A stretch of DNA of 64,000 nt from Pseudoalteromonas espejiana DSM 9414 (GCF_002221525.1 NZ_CP011028.1:383001-447000); one strand, 5' to 3'; positions 9,490 to 18,467 are shown, counted from the stretch's first letter. The notes: generated from the letters alone by a model not told the origin. Program-made: numbers and translations.

Positions 9490-9810
9490 TTACTCTTGCT
9501 CTCTTTGTTCAAATAATTCCGCAGCGATGTTAAGTATAATAAGAATATTTGCAAGATTATTCATGATGCCATCAGGCACAATGGTATTTATCGAGTTAGA
9601 TTTAGCATGGTCAAACTGTAAAGAAATCACTTGATTCATAATTGACTCGTAATGTTTTGTTGTAGCTATTACAGAATCTAAGTCAAAATTCCATGATGGT
9701 GTTATTAATTGGCTTTTGATTTGTTGTTGGCAGCATTTCTCTGTGATGACTTCTATCTCATAGTTTATTCTTTTAACAATTTCATGTTTCTTTTGTTTTG
9801 TAATATCCAT
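9490..9810 (-). CDS. Orphan hypothetical protein inside the island (106 aa)
   Basis: I do not recognise this protein. It is the only gene of the island on the minus strand and lies between the recombinase operon and mod. The ATG at 9810 (MDITKQKKHEIVK) has a weak GGA upstream; an in-frame TTG at 9816 is the alternative. The sequence is predicted mainly helical with a CC pair near residue 26, a hydrophobic stretch near the C-terminus (NNLANILIILNIAAELF) and an acidic end. No signal peptide or clear DNA-binding motif is seen. Possibilities are a regulator or cargo; it could also be a non-functional ORF. Confidence 0.55.
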   Translation of the reverse strand: MDITKQKKHEIVKRINYEIEVITEKCCQQQIKSQLITPSWNFDLDSVIATTKHYESIMNQVISLQFDHAKSNSINTIVPDGIMNNLANILIILNIAAELFEQREQE

Positions 9811-10272
9811 TAGCAATCCAGAGAATAAGAGCTGTTAATGTAGATATAGCACCCAATTTTAGTTGGGTAAATAGGCAGTTTATCTATTAAAAATGCTTGC
9901 TGTAAGTACATAGTAACTAAGTGGGTGATAGTGATACGGAGTTTTAAATAAATGCTAAGTGTATTAATTGAATTTATTTTCTCTGGTTACAGATACAATG
10001 TTTAAAGTTAGGGTTTTTGCTATGCAATTAGATTAGACATATGTTGTGAGTTTATAAAGATTGTACTTTTTATGTTCAAAATTGTTGTTACAAGTTTAGT
10101 ACGAGAGATTTTTAGATAACGCATAAGATAAGTAGTTTTAGAGCCATATTTAAAAAGTATGAGCTATCAAAATAACAGAACAGTCAGTGATACAATGTAG
10201 TCGTTGTGATAAATTTACTCAAATATACTGGCTATTTATCGCCTAGAATTGAAAAGAAAGGAGTGAGGCTAA
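9811..10272. other. Gene-free 462-base AT-rich spacer between the orphan gene and mod
   Basis: No ORF with a plausible start and codon use is present. It should hold the divergent promoters of the orphan gene and of mod. A short hairpin ACCCAA/TTGGGT lies at about 9852-9869, without a T tract. A TATACT at 10224-10229 is a possible -10 for mod, without a well-placed -35. A strong ribosome binding site AAGGAG (10258-10263) precedes mod. Confidence 0.6.
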
Positions 10273-11814
10273 ATGCCGATTTTGCAATGGTTAAATAAAG
10301 AACAAGCTGTTGTAACAGCGCGAAACTGTCAGTACCGATTACTTGAGCATGTTCCTGAGTTATCTTACGGTGAACAAAATACTGATAACATGCTGATTCA
10401 AGGGGACAACCTTGAAGCGTTAAAGGCATTAATTCCTACACATTCGGGTAGAATAAAATGTATTTTTATAGACCCTCCTTATAATACAAAAAGTGCATTT
10501 GAGCATTATGATGATAACCTTGAACATAGTAAATGGCTCTCAATGATTTATCCGAGATTAGAGCTATTGCATCAGTTGCTTTCAGAAGATGGTTCGATTT
10601 GGATTACATTGAATGATAATGAATCCCATTATTTCAAAGTGATATGTGATGAGATTTTTGGAAGAGCTAACTTTATTTCTAATTCAATTTGGCAAAAAAA
10701 GTACGCAGCGTCAAATGATGCCAAAGCGTTAAGTGAAGACCATGATCACATTTTTGTCTATGCAAAATCTAGACAAAGTTGGATACCAAATAAGTTACCT
10801 CGGAATATCGAATCAAACAAAGCTTATAAAAATCCCGATAACGACCCGAGAGGGATGTGGCAATCAGATAACTATAAGTGTAATAAAAGCTCTACTGAGA
10901 GACCAAACCTTTATTACCCTATCATCCAACCTAATACAGGTGAAGAAATTTGGCCGTCAAAAACAGCTGTATGGAGATATAATCAAGAAACTCACAAGAA
11001 ACATATAGAAAATAAAATGATATGGTGGGGCAAAGACGGTGGTAATAATACACCTAGGTTTAAAAGGTTTTTGAGTACAATTGATAATACTAGCGTCCCG
11101 CAATCGGTATGGCTATGGCAAGATGTCGGTCATACTCAAGACGCTAAAAGGGAAGTCTCAAAGTTAACTCCTGAGTCACCTTTTTCTACTCCAAAACCTG
11201 AGAAGTTAATCCAAAGAATAATTCATATTGCATCTAATGAAAATGATTTGGTGCTTGATTCTTTTTTAGGTTCAGCAACTACGGCGGCAGTTGCAAAAAA
11301 AATGAATCGAAATTTTATTGGTATTGAGCTAGGTGAACATGCTGTAACTCACTGCCAGCCAAGATTGCAAAAAGTGGTAGATGGTGAAAGCGGTGGCATT
11401 TCTAAAGATGTTAATTGGCAAGGTGGCGGTGGCTTTAAGTTCTATCGCCTAGGTGAAGTAATATTTAATGAAAATGGCTCATTAAAAAATGGTATTAGCT
11501 TTAATGCACTTGCAGCACACATTTGGTATGGCGATACCAGAAGATCATTAGAACAAAAGGAAAAGTCACCACTTCTAGGAGTAAACAATGGTATTGCTTA
11601 TTACCTGCTTTACAACGGAATTTTAGGTGACAAACGACCTGATGGCGGCAATGTTTTAACATCTAAGGTTTTGGCTATGCTTCCAGAGCATCCATTAGAT
11701 GCAAAAGGCGGTAAAAAAGTCATCTATGGTGAAACGAGCCGTATGGGAGCTGCCCGTTTAAAAAGTGAGAATATCATATTTAAGCAAATACCTTATGATG
11801 TAAGAGGGAGATAA
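10273..11814 (+). CDS. mod: Type III restriction-modification system, DNA methyltransferase Mod
   Basis: This enzyme adds a methyl group to adenine in a specific short asymmetric site and supplies the recognition specificity of the type III complex. Catalytic motif IV is DPPYNT starting at D67. The S-adenosylmethionine motif I is DSFLGSATT starting at D329. This order, IV before I with the target recognition region between them (about 130-310), is the beta class used by Mod proteins. Motif I has Ala where GSG is usual. At 513 residues it is shorter than EcoP15I Mod (about 640). It has a strong AAGGAG site, and only two bases separate its stop from res. I see no simple sequence repeat that would give phase-variable expression. 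Confidence 0.93.
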   Translation: MPILQWLNKEQAVVTARNCQYRLLEHVPELSYGEQNTDNMLIQGDNLEALKALIPTHSGRIKCIFIDPPYNTKSAFEHYDDNLEHSKWLSMIYPRLELLHQLLSEDGSIWITLNDNESHYFKVICDEIFGRANFISNSIWQKKYAASNDAKALSEDHDHIFVYAKSRQSWIPNKLPRNIESNKAYKNPDNDPRGMWQSDNYKCNKSSTERPNLYYPIIQPNTGEEIWPSKTAVWRYNQETHKKHIENKMIWWGKDGGNNTPRFKRFLSTIDNTSVPQSVWLWQDVGHTQDAKREVSKLTPESPFSTPKPEKLIQRIIHIASNENDLVLDSFLGSATTAAVAKKMNRNFIGIELGEHAVTHCQPRLQKVVDGESGGISKDVNWQGGGGFKFYRLGEVIFNENGSLKNGISFNALAAHIWYGDTRRSLEQKEKSPLLGVNNGIAYYLLYNGILGDKRPDGGNVLTSKVLAMLPEHPLDAKGGKKVIYGETSRMGAARLKSENIIFKQIPYDVRGR

Positions 11815-11816
11815 GG

Positions 11817-14489
11817 ATGTTTCAGTTAAAAAGTTATCAACAAGGTACATTAGATACATTAGCTAGTTTTTTTAAACACTGCCGAGAAACAAATGATATC
11901 GAATCTTCATTTAGTCAGTCATTAAGGGATAATAACTTTACAAACGCACCTTATCGAGCATATAAGTTTGATGATACGCCTTACGTTTGCGTTCGTATTC
12001 CTACAGGAGGCGGTAAAACTATATTAGGCACTTATGCTATATCGACTGCGACTAAAGAGTTTTTATCACAGGATTACCCAATAACTCTATGGTTAGTACC
12101 AACAACAACTATTCAACAGCAGACAGTATCTGCTTTGAAGAGTAATCCTGCCTATACAGATCATTTGAACAAGGCATTTGCTAATAACGTAAGTGTTTAC
12201 GATATTGCTGACGTTAATCAAATACGCTCACAAGATATTGGCAACAAAGCCATCATAGTTGTTTCTACCTTAGCTAATTTAAGGGTAACAAAAACAACAG
12301 ATCGTAAAGTCTATCAGTACCATGAAGATTTTGAACCGCACTTTGCTAAATTAACCAGTAATCACCCTGCATTTGAAAAGTTAGAAAAAGTAACAGAGGA
12401 TGATGTATCTGAGAATGGTTTAACCGTAAAAGATATTGGTAAAGTAAAGTATTCATTTGCAAATTTACTCGCTCTCTACAACCCTTTAGTCATAGTAGAT
12501 GAGGCACATAATGCTAGAACATCATTAACGTTTGATACATTAAGACGCGTACACCCCGCTGCAATAATAGAATTTACTGCGACCCCTAATACAACAGGGA
12601 CTAATGGCAGTAATATTATTTATCATGTTTCAGCAGCACAGTTAAAAGCGGAAGAAATGATTAAATTACCAATTATTTTAACTGAGCATGTAAATGGGTG
12701 GGAAGAGGCAGTTAGAGATGCGGTTTTAACCAGAGAAAGACTAGCTGTTCAGGCGCAAAAAGACACTGATTATATTCGCCCGATTGTATTATTACAGGCC
12801 GAAAATAAAAACGGTAAAGTCACTGTTGAAGTTATTAAAAAGTGCCTAATAGAGCAGCATCATATTGATGAAAGTAAAATAGCTATTGCAACGGGAACAC
12901 AGCGCGAACTAGATGGGTTAGATCTTTTTCAGCCAGACTGCCCAATTGAATTTGTTATAACTATTGAAGCATTAAAAGAAGGTTGGGATTGTTCGTTTGC
13001 TTATGTATTTTGCTCAGTAAAACAAGTTTCATCGAGTAAAGATGCTGAGCAGCTTCTTGGTCGAGTTTTAAGAATGCCATATGCAAAGCGAAGAGTCATT
13101 GAAGATTTAAATAGAGCCTATGCACATTTATCAACAAATAGTTTAGCTCAAGCTGCTAAAGAGCTTGCTGATAAGTTAATTTCAATGGGTTTCGAAGAGC
13201 TAGAAGTAGCAACGTTTCTTCGTCAGCAAGATGCTAACCAAGGGGAGTTGTTTGGCACAAATCATGAAACTAATACTATCCCAACAAAACCAGTAACGAC
13301 ACTAATGGTTGAAGTGAAAGAAGTTATTGATACCACATCACTAACTGAAGAAGATCGAAGCAATATCAAGGTCTCTGAGGTTGAAGGGCGAAAAGTTGTT
13401 ACTGTCACTGGTAGTGTATCTGAAAACTTAAAAGCGGCAATAACAAAAGTATCGACTGAACCTAAGAAGTCTATTGAAAGCTCAATTAAAATACATAACC
13501 AAAGTGTTTATGCTGCTCAATCACCGTCTGAAAACGGGGCTGTATTTGCCGCATTACCTAGACTATGTGTTATGAGTCAGGGCGAACTAGAGTTAGCTGA
13601 AAAAGAAGTGTTTCTGGATACTACAGGCTGGAGCTTATTAGATTACCCAGCAATACTAGACTACAAACCCACGGAAGAGACCGTGAGTTTTTCATTAGAT
13701 ATGCAAGGTAAAAAGGTTAAGTACAACTTTGTAGATAATGCACAAACACTCAATTTAAACTTTGCGAATACTGAAGTTTCTCAAGATGAACTGGTAGGCT
13801 GGTTAGATCAGGAGTGTCGTCAAAGCGATGTGACACAGAGGGAAATGACGGCTTTCTTATCAAATGTTGTTAACCATTTATTGAAAAAGCCAGATTTGAC
13901 ACTTACAACATTGATTCGAAATAAATACCCTCTAGTCAATGCCATTAGTGATTTGGTTTCCGAATATCGCAAACAAGCAGCCACAAAAGGATATCAACAA
14001 GCATTATTTGATGATGATTCTAATGTGTTAACAACTTATGACTTCAGTTATGAGTTTAAGGCTGATAACTATCCTGCTCGTCCTCCTTATTACAATGGTC
14101 AATACAATTTTTCTAAGCACTATTATCCTCAGATAGAGGATATGAAATCTAGCGGTGAAGAGTTTGAATGTGCCCAAATTATAGATTTGATGCCTGAAGT
14201 TAAACATTGGGTTCGGAATTTAGTAAGGCGTGATGAGGCATCATTTAGCTTGCCATTAGCACACCGTAATTTTTACCCCGATTTTATTGCTGAACTTAAT
14301 GATGGGCGAATCATAGTTATTGAATATAAGGGTGAAGCTTATAAAACGAATGATGATTCAGCTGAAAAGCGTTTAGTTGGAGATTTATGGGCTAAGCATA
14401 GTCAGGGTAATTGTTTGTTCTTAATGGCGGTAAAGAAAGATGAAAATGGTCAAGGAGTTCACCAACAGATCTTAAATGGGATCAGTTAA
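11817..14489 (+). CDS. res: Type III restriction-modification system, restriction subunit Res
   Basis: This is the helicase-nuclease subunit, which with Mod cuts DNA carrying unmethylated sites. The 890 residues begin with a superfamily 2 motor: Walker A PTGGGKT (K67), DEAH box VDEAHNA (D228), motif III TATPNT, and the late motifs EGWDCSFAYVFCSV and QLLGRVLRMPYAKRR. The C-terminal 80 residues hold a PD-(D/E)xK nuclease: D822 in FYPDFI, then E836 and K838 in IEYKG. The full motif set suggests an active enzyme of normal length (EcoP15I Res is about 970). Co-transcribed with mod, it is the likely anti-phage cargo of the island and may also stabilise it. Confidence 0.94.
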   Translation: MFQLKSYQQGTLDTLASFFKHCRETNDIESSFSQSLRDNNFTNAPYRAYKFDDTPYVCVRIPTGGGKTILGTYAISTATKEFLSQDYPITLWLVPTTTIQQQTVSALKSNPAYTDHLNKAFANNVSVYDIADVNQIRSQDIGNKAIIVVSTLANLRVTKTTDRKVYQYHEDFEPHFAKLTSNHPAFEKLEKVTEDDVSENGLTVKDIGKVKYSFANLLALYNPLVIVDEAHNARTSLTFDTLRRVHPAAIIEFTATPNTTGTNGSNIIYHVSAAQLKAEEMIKLPIILTEHVNGWEEAVRDAVLTRERLAVQAQKDTDYIRPIVLLQAENKNGKVTVEVIKKCLIEQHHIDESKIAIATGTQRELDGLDLFQPDCPIEFVITIEALKEGWDCSFAYVFCSVKQVSSSKDAEQLLGRVLRMPYAKRRVIEDLNRAYAHLSTNSLAQAAKELADKLISMGFEELEVATFLRQQDANQGELFGTNHETNTIPTKPVTTLMVEVKEVIDTTSLTEEDRSNIKVSEVEGRKVVTVTGSVSENLKAAITKVSTEPKKSIESSIKIHNQSVYAAQSPSENGAVFAALPRLCVMSQGELELAEKEVFLDTTGWSLLDYPAILDYKPTEETVSFSLDMQGKKVKYNFVDNAQTLNLNFANTEVSQDELVGWLDQECRQSDVTQREMTAFLSNVVNHLLKKPDLTLTTLIRNKYPLVNAISDLVSEYRKQAATKGYQQALFDDDSNVLTTYDFSYEFKADNYPARPPYYNGQYNFSKHYYPQIEDMKSSGEEFECAQIIDLMPEVKHWVRNLVRRDEASFSLPLAHRNFYPDFIAELNDGRIIVIEYKGEAYKTNDDSAEKRLVGDLWAKHSQGNCLFLMAVKKDENGQGVHQQILNGIS

Positions 14490-14659
14490 TAGTAACTCAA
14501 TAGTGTAAATTTAAGAGCTGCTAATCGTGCAAAACAAGCCTTAAATTGACAAAAATTATTTTTTTGTAAAGTAAGCTTTATTAATTTCTCATTAAGTTTA
14601 TGTGTTATATGGTTTTATTTGTTCTTGCTAGGTGGTTTTTGGATATTAACTGTAAACTA

Positions 14660-14668
14660 CCTTTTTAG
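14660..14668 (+). other. Copy of the ssb 3' end (last codons and stop) at the right island end
   Basis: CCTTTTTAG is identical to the last two codons and stop of ssb (3791-3799) and stands at exactly the same distance (26 bases from its first base) from the 21-bp repeat as in ssb. Upstream of it the two sequences diverge. This is what is expected when an integrase recombines within the 3' end of its target gene. Confidence 0.65.
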
Positions 14669-14685
14669 ATCATGGTTTATTTAAA

Positions 14686-14706
14686 AGTGTAAGAATAAAG
14701 ATCTAA
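14686..14706 (+). repeat. Right attachment-site repeat of the ssb island
   Basis: This is the partner of the 21-base repeat at 3817-3837, with 20 of 21 bases identical. It is followed eight bases later by a terminator, as on the left. Equivalent points of the two repeats are 10,869 bases apart. Confidence 0.85.
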
Positions 14707-14713
14707 ATATTTT

Positions 14714-14746
14714 AAAACCCTGCTATTAGCAGGGTTTTTCTGTTTT
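14714..14746 (+). terminator. Rho-independent terminator at the right island end
   Basis: A perfect 11-bp stem AAAACCCTGCT (14714-14724) pairs with AGCAGGGTTTT (14728-14738) around the loop ATT, followed by a T-rich tract. It ends mod-res transcription and may be the original ssb terminator displaced by the insertion. Confidence 0.85.
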
Positions 14747-14826
14747 TAAGGGGGGTAGTTATTTGATATATACCTGATTGCAATCTACTCTCTACATACC
14801 CTTCAACCAATTAGCCTTTGAAAAAT

Positions 14827-17577
14827 ATGAAAACCAGTTTTGTTATTATATTTCTTATTTTTCAGCTTGTTGGTTTTAAGTTACATGCGTCAGAATCCGA
14901 TAATTCAATACAAATTCTGCTGATTAATGCTACAAACCAAGATATGCCTTGGCAAAAAAGTGTTGAGCTAGGCCTTAGAAAAGAGCTATCAAGTAGGAAC
15001 TACGGCTTCGATTTATTTGTAGAAAATATGGATGTGGGGCGATTTAACGAAGGTGCACAAAAGCACATTGTAGGCACCTATCTTAAGCAAAAATATAAAA
15101 ACAAGCCTATTGATATTATTATTACTCAGTCACCTTCTGCGGCGGCGTTACTTTCTGAGTTAACTGACTTTTATGCCACTGTTCCAAGAATATATTTAGA
15201 GCCGGGAGCGCAATTTACGCTGCCTAAGCATATTAAAGGCTCTATTATTCAAGCTAAATTAGATTACAAGCAAGCTACGTTAAATGCGGTGACCATTGCT
15301 AAACCCGAAAAGCTAATTGTTATTTTAGATACAAAAAATGATATTGGCTTAAACTTTTATCAAAGTTTATTACCTATTATATCGGAGCACTTTTCTCATT
15401 TAGAGATTGAAAACTGGTTTGATATACCAGCAGAGGAGTTAATTAATAAAGTTCAAGCTGCTCCTAAAAACGCGATTATTCTATTTACCCCTATTTTTCG
15501 ACGCTACGACAATAAGCGCCAAAGTCCTTACCAATTTGTTAGCATTTTAGCCAAAAATAGCCGTGCACCTATTTTTAGCTATTGGCATGTATTACTGGGC
15601 ACAGGCGTAGTGGGCGGGTATATGCTCTCTGGTGATAAGATAGGTGAGCGAGCCGCTGATGCCGTTATTTATTATTATAATCATGGCAAGTTGAAGCCCT
15701 TAAATGGGGAGAACTTAAGCGCCCACTACTATGATTGGCGACAGCTCAAAGCATTTAATTTTGACACGATAACTTTGCCTAAAGGTTCAAGCGTTTTGTA
15801 TTACACGCCGACCTATTTTGAGCAAAATAAAACCCTTATATACAGCGCATTTGCCATAATTATTATTTTAAGTAGTTGTTTAGGTTTTGTGCTTTATTTA
15901 AATAATAAGCGGGTGGGTTTATTAAATGCGCTGGACTTAGAAAAATTAAAATTAGAGTCGCGGGTAGAGCAAAGAACCGAAGAGCTAGTGATTGCCAAAG
16001 AGGAAGCAGAGCATTTAGCCACCGTTAAATCCGACTTTTTAGCCAACATGAGCCATGAGATCAGAACCCCTATGAATGGCATTATAGGTTTAACAGATAT
16101 TCTCCTTGAAGATAATTTGCCGCAAAAGCATAAGCACTTATTAGATAAAATAAAGTATTCGTCTGATCAGCTTTTAGTTGTAATTAACGATATTTTAGAC
16201 TTTTCTAAAATTGAGGCGGGACAAATAAATCTAGAAGAATATGCTTTCTCTATTAACTCCGTAGTTGATTACATTACAACCATGTTTGAAAGTCAGGCTA
16301 TTGATAAAGGTATAGAGTTTTCGGTGGTTGTAAATCCTAAAGTACCTACTAGCTTAATTGGCGATATCGTCAGAATTAACCAAGTGCTTTTAAACCTATG
16401 CTCGAATGCAATTAAATTTACACCGTATGGCAAGGTGTTAGTGACTATTGAAGCTGAGCCTTTTACAGAGCAAAGCAATGCGACTTTATTGCACTTTATT
16501 GTAAAAGATTCTGGGGTCGGTATAGCAGAGCAAAATCTACCCACTATGTTTGACTCTTTCACGCAAGCAGATAGCTCAACCACCAGAAAGTTTGGTGGTA
16601 CAGGCTTAGGGTTGAGCATTAGTAAGCGTTTATGTGAATTAATGAATGGTGATATTTCAGTAACTAGTACACAAGGGGTCGGCAGTGAGTTTACGGCAAC
16701 AATGAAAGTGTTAGTAGATAAGCAGCCTAAACCAGAAAAAGCAAAATGTGGCGTATTTAAAAGTAGTGTTGATGTATTAGTGGTAGATGAGAGCGTATTA
16801 GCATTAAATACCATTGATAAACAAATTAAAGCACTAGGCTTAAACTGCACAATTTGTATTTCGGCTGAGCAAGCTATTAAACAAATTAAAAGTAAACACT
16901 ATAAGGTAGTGATTGCCGATTGGGGATTACATAAAAAAGGTAATGAAAGCTTATTTGTAAAGCTTAACGAGCTTAGTGTAAATAAGCCCGGCGTTGTTAT
17001 TTTAATGACTCAGCTAAATGCCAACGCCATTTTTGATGAAGCAAAAGCACTAAATATTGATGCGGTTTTACAAAAGCCGCTAAAAGATAAGCTGCTATTT
17101 GAAGTAATAAAAAGTAATTTGGATAACACCGCTGCTGCCCCTTCAAAAGGCACAAATACACTCTTATCAGGGTTATCTATTTTAATGGCCGAAGACAATG
17201 CAATTAACCAACTAATAGTCACCGATGCACTGGAAAAACGTGGCGGTAAAATTCATATTGTTGAAAATGGGCTTGAATGTATAAACGCATTAAAAACGCA
17301 GCGTTTTGATTTGATTTTAATGGATATTCATATGCCTATTATGGATGGGGTAGAAGCGACTAAGCAGATACGCAAACATAGTGAGGCTCATATAGCCAAT
17401 ATCCCCATCATTGCATTAACCGCCAACGTGATGGAAAAAGATATCGCTTTTTATATGTCATTAGGCGTAAATGCGCATGTGGCTAAGCCACTTAAAACCC
17501 AAACTTTAATTAGTACAATTTTACAATGTGCTCAAAGCGCAAACCCTTCACTAAATAACGATAACTCTGAATATTAA
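14827..17577 (+). CDS. Hybrid sensor histidine kinase with binding-protein-like periplasmic sensor (916 aa)
   Basis: This is an inner-membrane signalling protein. Order: signal peptide (1-24); a periplasmic domain (about 25-325) that reads like the ABC-type substrate-binding family ABC_sub_bind; a membrane helix (about 338-360); a coiled coil; HisKA with phosphoacceptor H410 (NMSHEIRTP); and HATPase with N box LNLCSNAIKF, DSGVGIA and GGTGLGLSISKRL. Two receiver domains follow. The first is degenerate, with D698 in VIADWG but little of the acidic pocket. The second is intact, with D833 in LMDIHMP. No Hpt domain is present, so a separate phosphotransfer partner is expected. I chose the ATG at 14827 over the TTG at 14818. 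The ligand is unknown; the adjacent ars operon is only suggestive. Confidence 0.88.
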   Translation: MKTSFVIIFLIFQLVGFKLHASESDNSIQILLINATNQDMPWQKSVELGLRKELSSRNYGFDLFVENMDVGRFNEGAQKHIVGTYLKQKYKNKPIDIIITQSPSAAALLSELTDFYATVPRIYLEPGAQFTLPKHIKGSIIQAKLDYKQATLNAVTIAKPEKLIVILDTKNDIGLNFYQSLLPIISEHFSHLEIENWFDIPAEELINKVQAAPKNAIILFTPIFRRYDNKRQSPYQFVSILAKNSRAPIFSYWHVLLGTGVVGGYMLSGDKIGERAADAVIYYYNHGKLKPLNGENLSAHYYDWRQLKAFNFDTITLPKGSSVLYYTPTYFEQNKTLIYSAFAIIIILSSCLGFVLYLNNKRVGLLNALDLEKLKLESRVEQRTEELVIAKEEAEHLATVKSDFLANMSHEIRTPMNGIIGLTDILLEDNLPQKHKHLLDKIKYSSDQLLVVINDILDFSKIEAGQINLEEYAFSINSVVDYITTMFESQAIDKGIEFSVVVNPKVPTSLIGDIVRINQVLLNLCSNAIKFTPYGKVLVTIEAEPFTEQSNATLLHFIVKDSGVGIAEQNLPTMFDSFTQADSSTTRKFGGTGLGLSISKRLCELMNGDISVTSTQGVGSEFTATMKVLVDKQPKPEKAKCGVFKSSVDVLVVDESVLALNTIDKQIKALGLNCTICISAEQAIKQIKSKHYKVVIADWGLHKKGNESLFVKLNELSVNKPGVVILMTQLNANAIFDEAKALNIDAVLQKPLKDKLLFEVIKSNLDNTAAAPSKGTNTLLSGLSILMAEDNAINQLIVTDALEKRGGKIHIVENGLECINALKTQRFDLILMDIHMPIMDGVEATKQIRKHSEAHIANIPIIALTANVMEKDIAFYMSLGVNAHVAKPLKTQTLISTILQCAQSANPSLNNDNSEY

Positions 17578-17660
17578 CCCCTAAGCTACTAATTTATTGC
17601 CCTCAAAAATGCTTTTAACTTACACCGTTTAAATAAAATACAGTTGACTGTTTTTATTTT

Positions 17661-17680
17661 ATATGTGAAATTTCATATAT
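17661..17680 (+). promoter_or_regulatory. Candidate operator of the ars operon
   Basis: This 20-bp dyad has the perfect core TGAAATTTCA (17666-17675) and ATAT arms on both sides, with one mismatched pair. A further ATATG at 17691 makes a second, looser inverted repeat with CATAT (17674-17678). A TTGACT (17644-17649) just upstream could be a -35. Size and symmetry fit an ArsR-type repressor, but no arsR gene lies nearby, so the binding protein is unknown. Confidence 0.5.
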
Positions 17681-17741
17681 TCGATTTTTCATATGTTAAA
17701 GCTTACCTTTTGGAAGCTATTAAATTTAAGAAGTGGGTCCT

Positions 17742-18458
17742 ATGTCATCTGAAAATAAACTACCCAATGTAGACTTAACACACAGCCATATTCCTACAAG
17801 TGAGGACTTTAAGCAGAGCCTTTCTGCTCATAAACCAAAAATCTTATTGTTGTACGGCTCATTAAGAAGCCGCTCGTACAGCAAGTTAGTGATAGAAGAG
17901 AGTGCGCGTTTGCTTACGCATTTTGGTGCAGAGGTTAAAATTTTTAATCCTGAGGGTCTTCCACTTACCGATAGTGAAGATGAATCCAACTCTAAAGTGC
18001 AAGAGCTTCGCGATTTAATGTTGTGGTCTGAGGGGCAAGTGTGGTGCTCTCCTGAACGCCATGGCTCAATGACAAGTGTATTTAAAAACCAAATAGATTG
18101 GGTGCCTTTAAACCTTGGTGGCGTAAGACCTACACAAGGTAAAACGCTTGCTGTGTTGCAAGTGTGTGGTGGGTCGCAATCATTTAATGTGGTTAATCAA
18201 TTACGTGTACTAGGGCGTTGGATGCGCATGGTAACCATACCTAATCAGTCATCAGTACCAAAAGCATTTTTAGAGTTTGAAGAAAATGGCCGCATGAAAC
18301 CGTCAGCATTTTACAATCGCATTGTGGATGTTATGGAGGAACTCATAAAATTTACCTTACTTATGCGCGACCAAAAAGAATACTTTGTTGATAGATACTC
18401 TGAGCGAGTTGAATCTGCAGAGCAACTTAGTCAACGTGTTAATCAAAAACAGCTATAG
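17742..18458 (+). CDS. arsH: ArsH, NADPH-dependent FMN reductase of arsenic resistance
   Basis: ArsH is a flavodoxin-like cytoplasmic reductase that oxidises trivalent organoarsenicals in characterised homologues. The 238-residue protein shows the flavin phosphate loop [13 protein letters not shown], then [20 protein letters not shown], the typical ArsH signature around the active face, and [14 protein letters not shown]. The N-terminal extension before the fold and the C-terminal helical tail are normal for the family. The ATG at 17742 is preferred to the in-frame GTG at 17733. It is followed nine bases later by the arsenite permease, so it is the first gene of a three-gene operon. Confidence 0.93.
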   Translation: MSSENKLPNVDLTHSHIPTSEDFKQSLSAHKPKILLLYGSLRSRSYSKLVIEESARLLTHFGAEVKIFNPEGLPLTDSEDESNSKVQELRDLMLWSEGQVWCSPERHGSMTSVFKNQIDWVPLNLGGVRPTQGKTLAVLQVCGGSQSFNVVNQLRVLGRWMRMVTIPNQSSVPKAFLEFEENGRMKPSAFYNRIVDVMEELIKFTLLMRDQKEYFVDRYSERVESAEQLSQRVNQKQL

Positions 18459-18467
18459 GAGGTTAAT

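Larger units (their letters stand above)
3817..14706 (+). mobile_element. Genomic island at the ssb 3' end with a tyrosine-recombinase module and type III restriction-modification cargo
   Basis: The island is about 10.9 kb and is bounded by 21-bp direct repeats that differ at one base. It is clearly more AT-rich than ssb or the downstream genes. It contains three overlapping tyrosine recombinase genes and a small coiled-coil gene at the left end, one orphan reverse gene in the middle, and mod-res at the right end. The organisation of two or more large recombinases plus a small partner recalls Tn554-type TnpABC, RIT elements and Gamma-Mobile-Trio islands. I cannot decide between these names from sequence alone. 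Boundaries are inferred from the repeats and from the homology of the two flanks; excision has not been tested. Confidence 0.85.
14490..14826. other. Gene-free region holding the right end of the island
   Basis: These 337 bases contain no gene. They hold an AGTGTAA heptamer at 14502, the ssb-tail-like CCTTTTTAG at 14660-14668, the right 21-bp repeat, a strong terminator and the short leader of the hybrid kinase gene. Confidence 0.7.

Noticed and set aside
9852..9869. Hairpin ACCCAA/TTGGGT as a terminator
   Set aside because: The stem is only six base pairs with no T tract on either strand, and it lies upstream of the orphan gene rather than after a gene.
10273..11814. Phase-variable mod gene
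   Set aside because: I looked for tandem short repeats in and before mod and saw none.
3817..14706. Island boundaries at a tRNA gene, or a Tn7-like or insertion-sequence element
   Set aside because: No tRNA-like sequence is present at either end and no DDE transposase is encoded; the integration genes are tyrosine recombinases.
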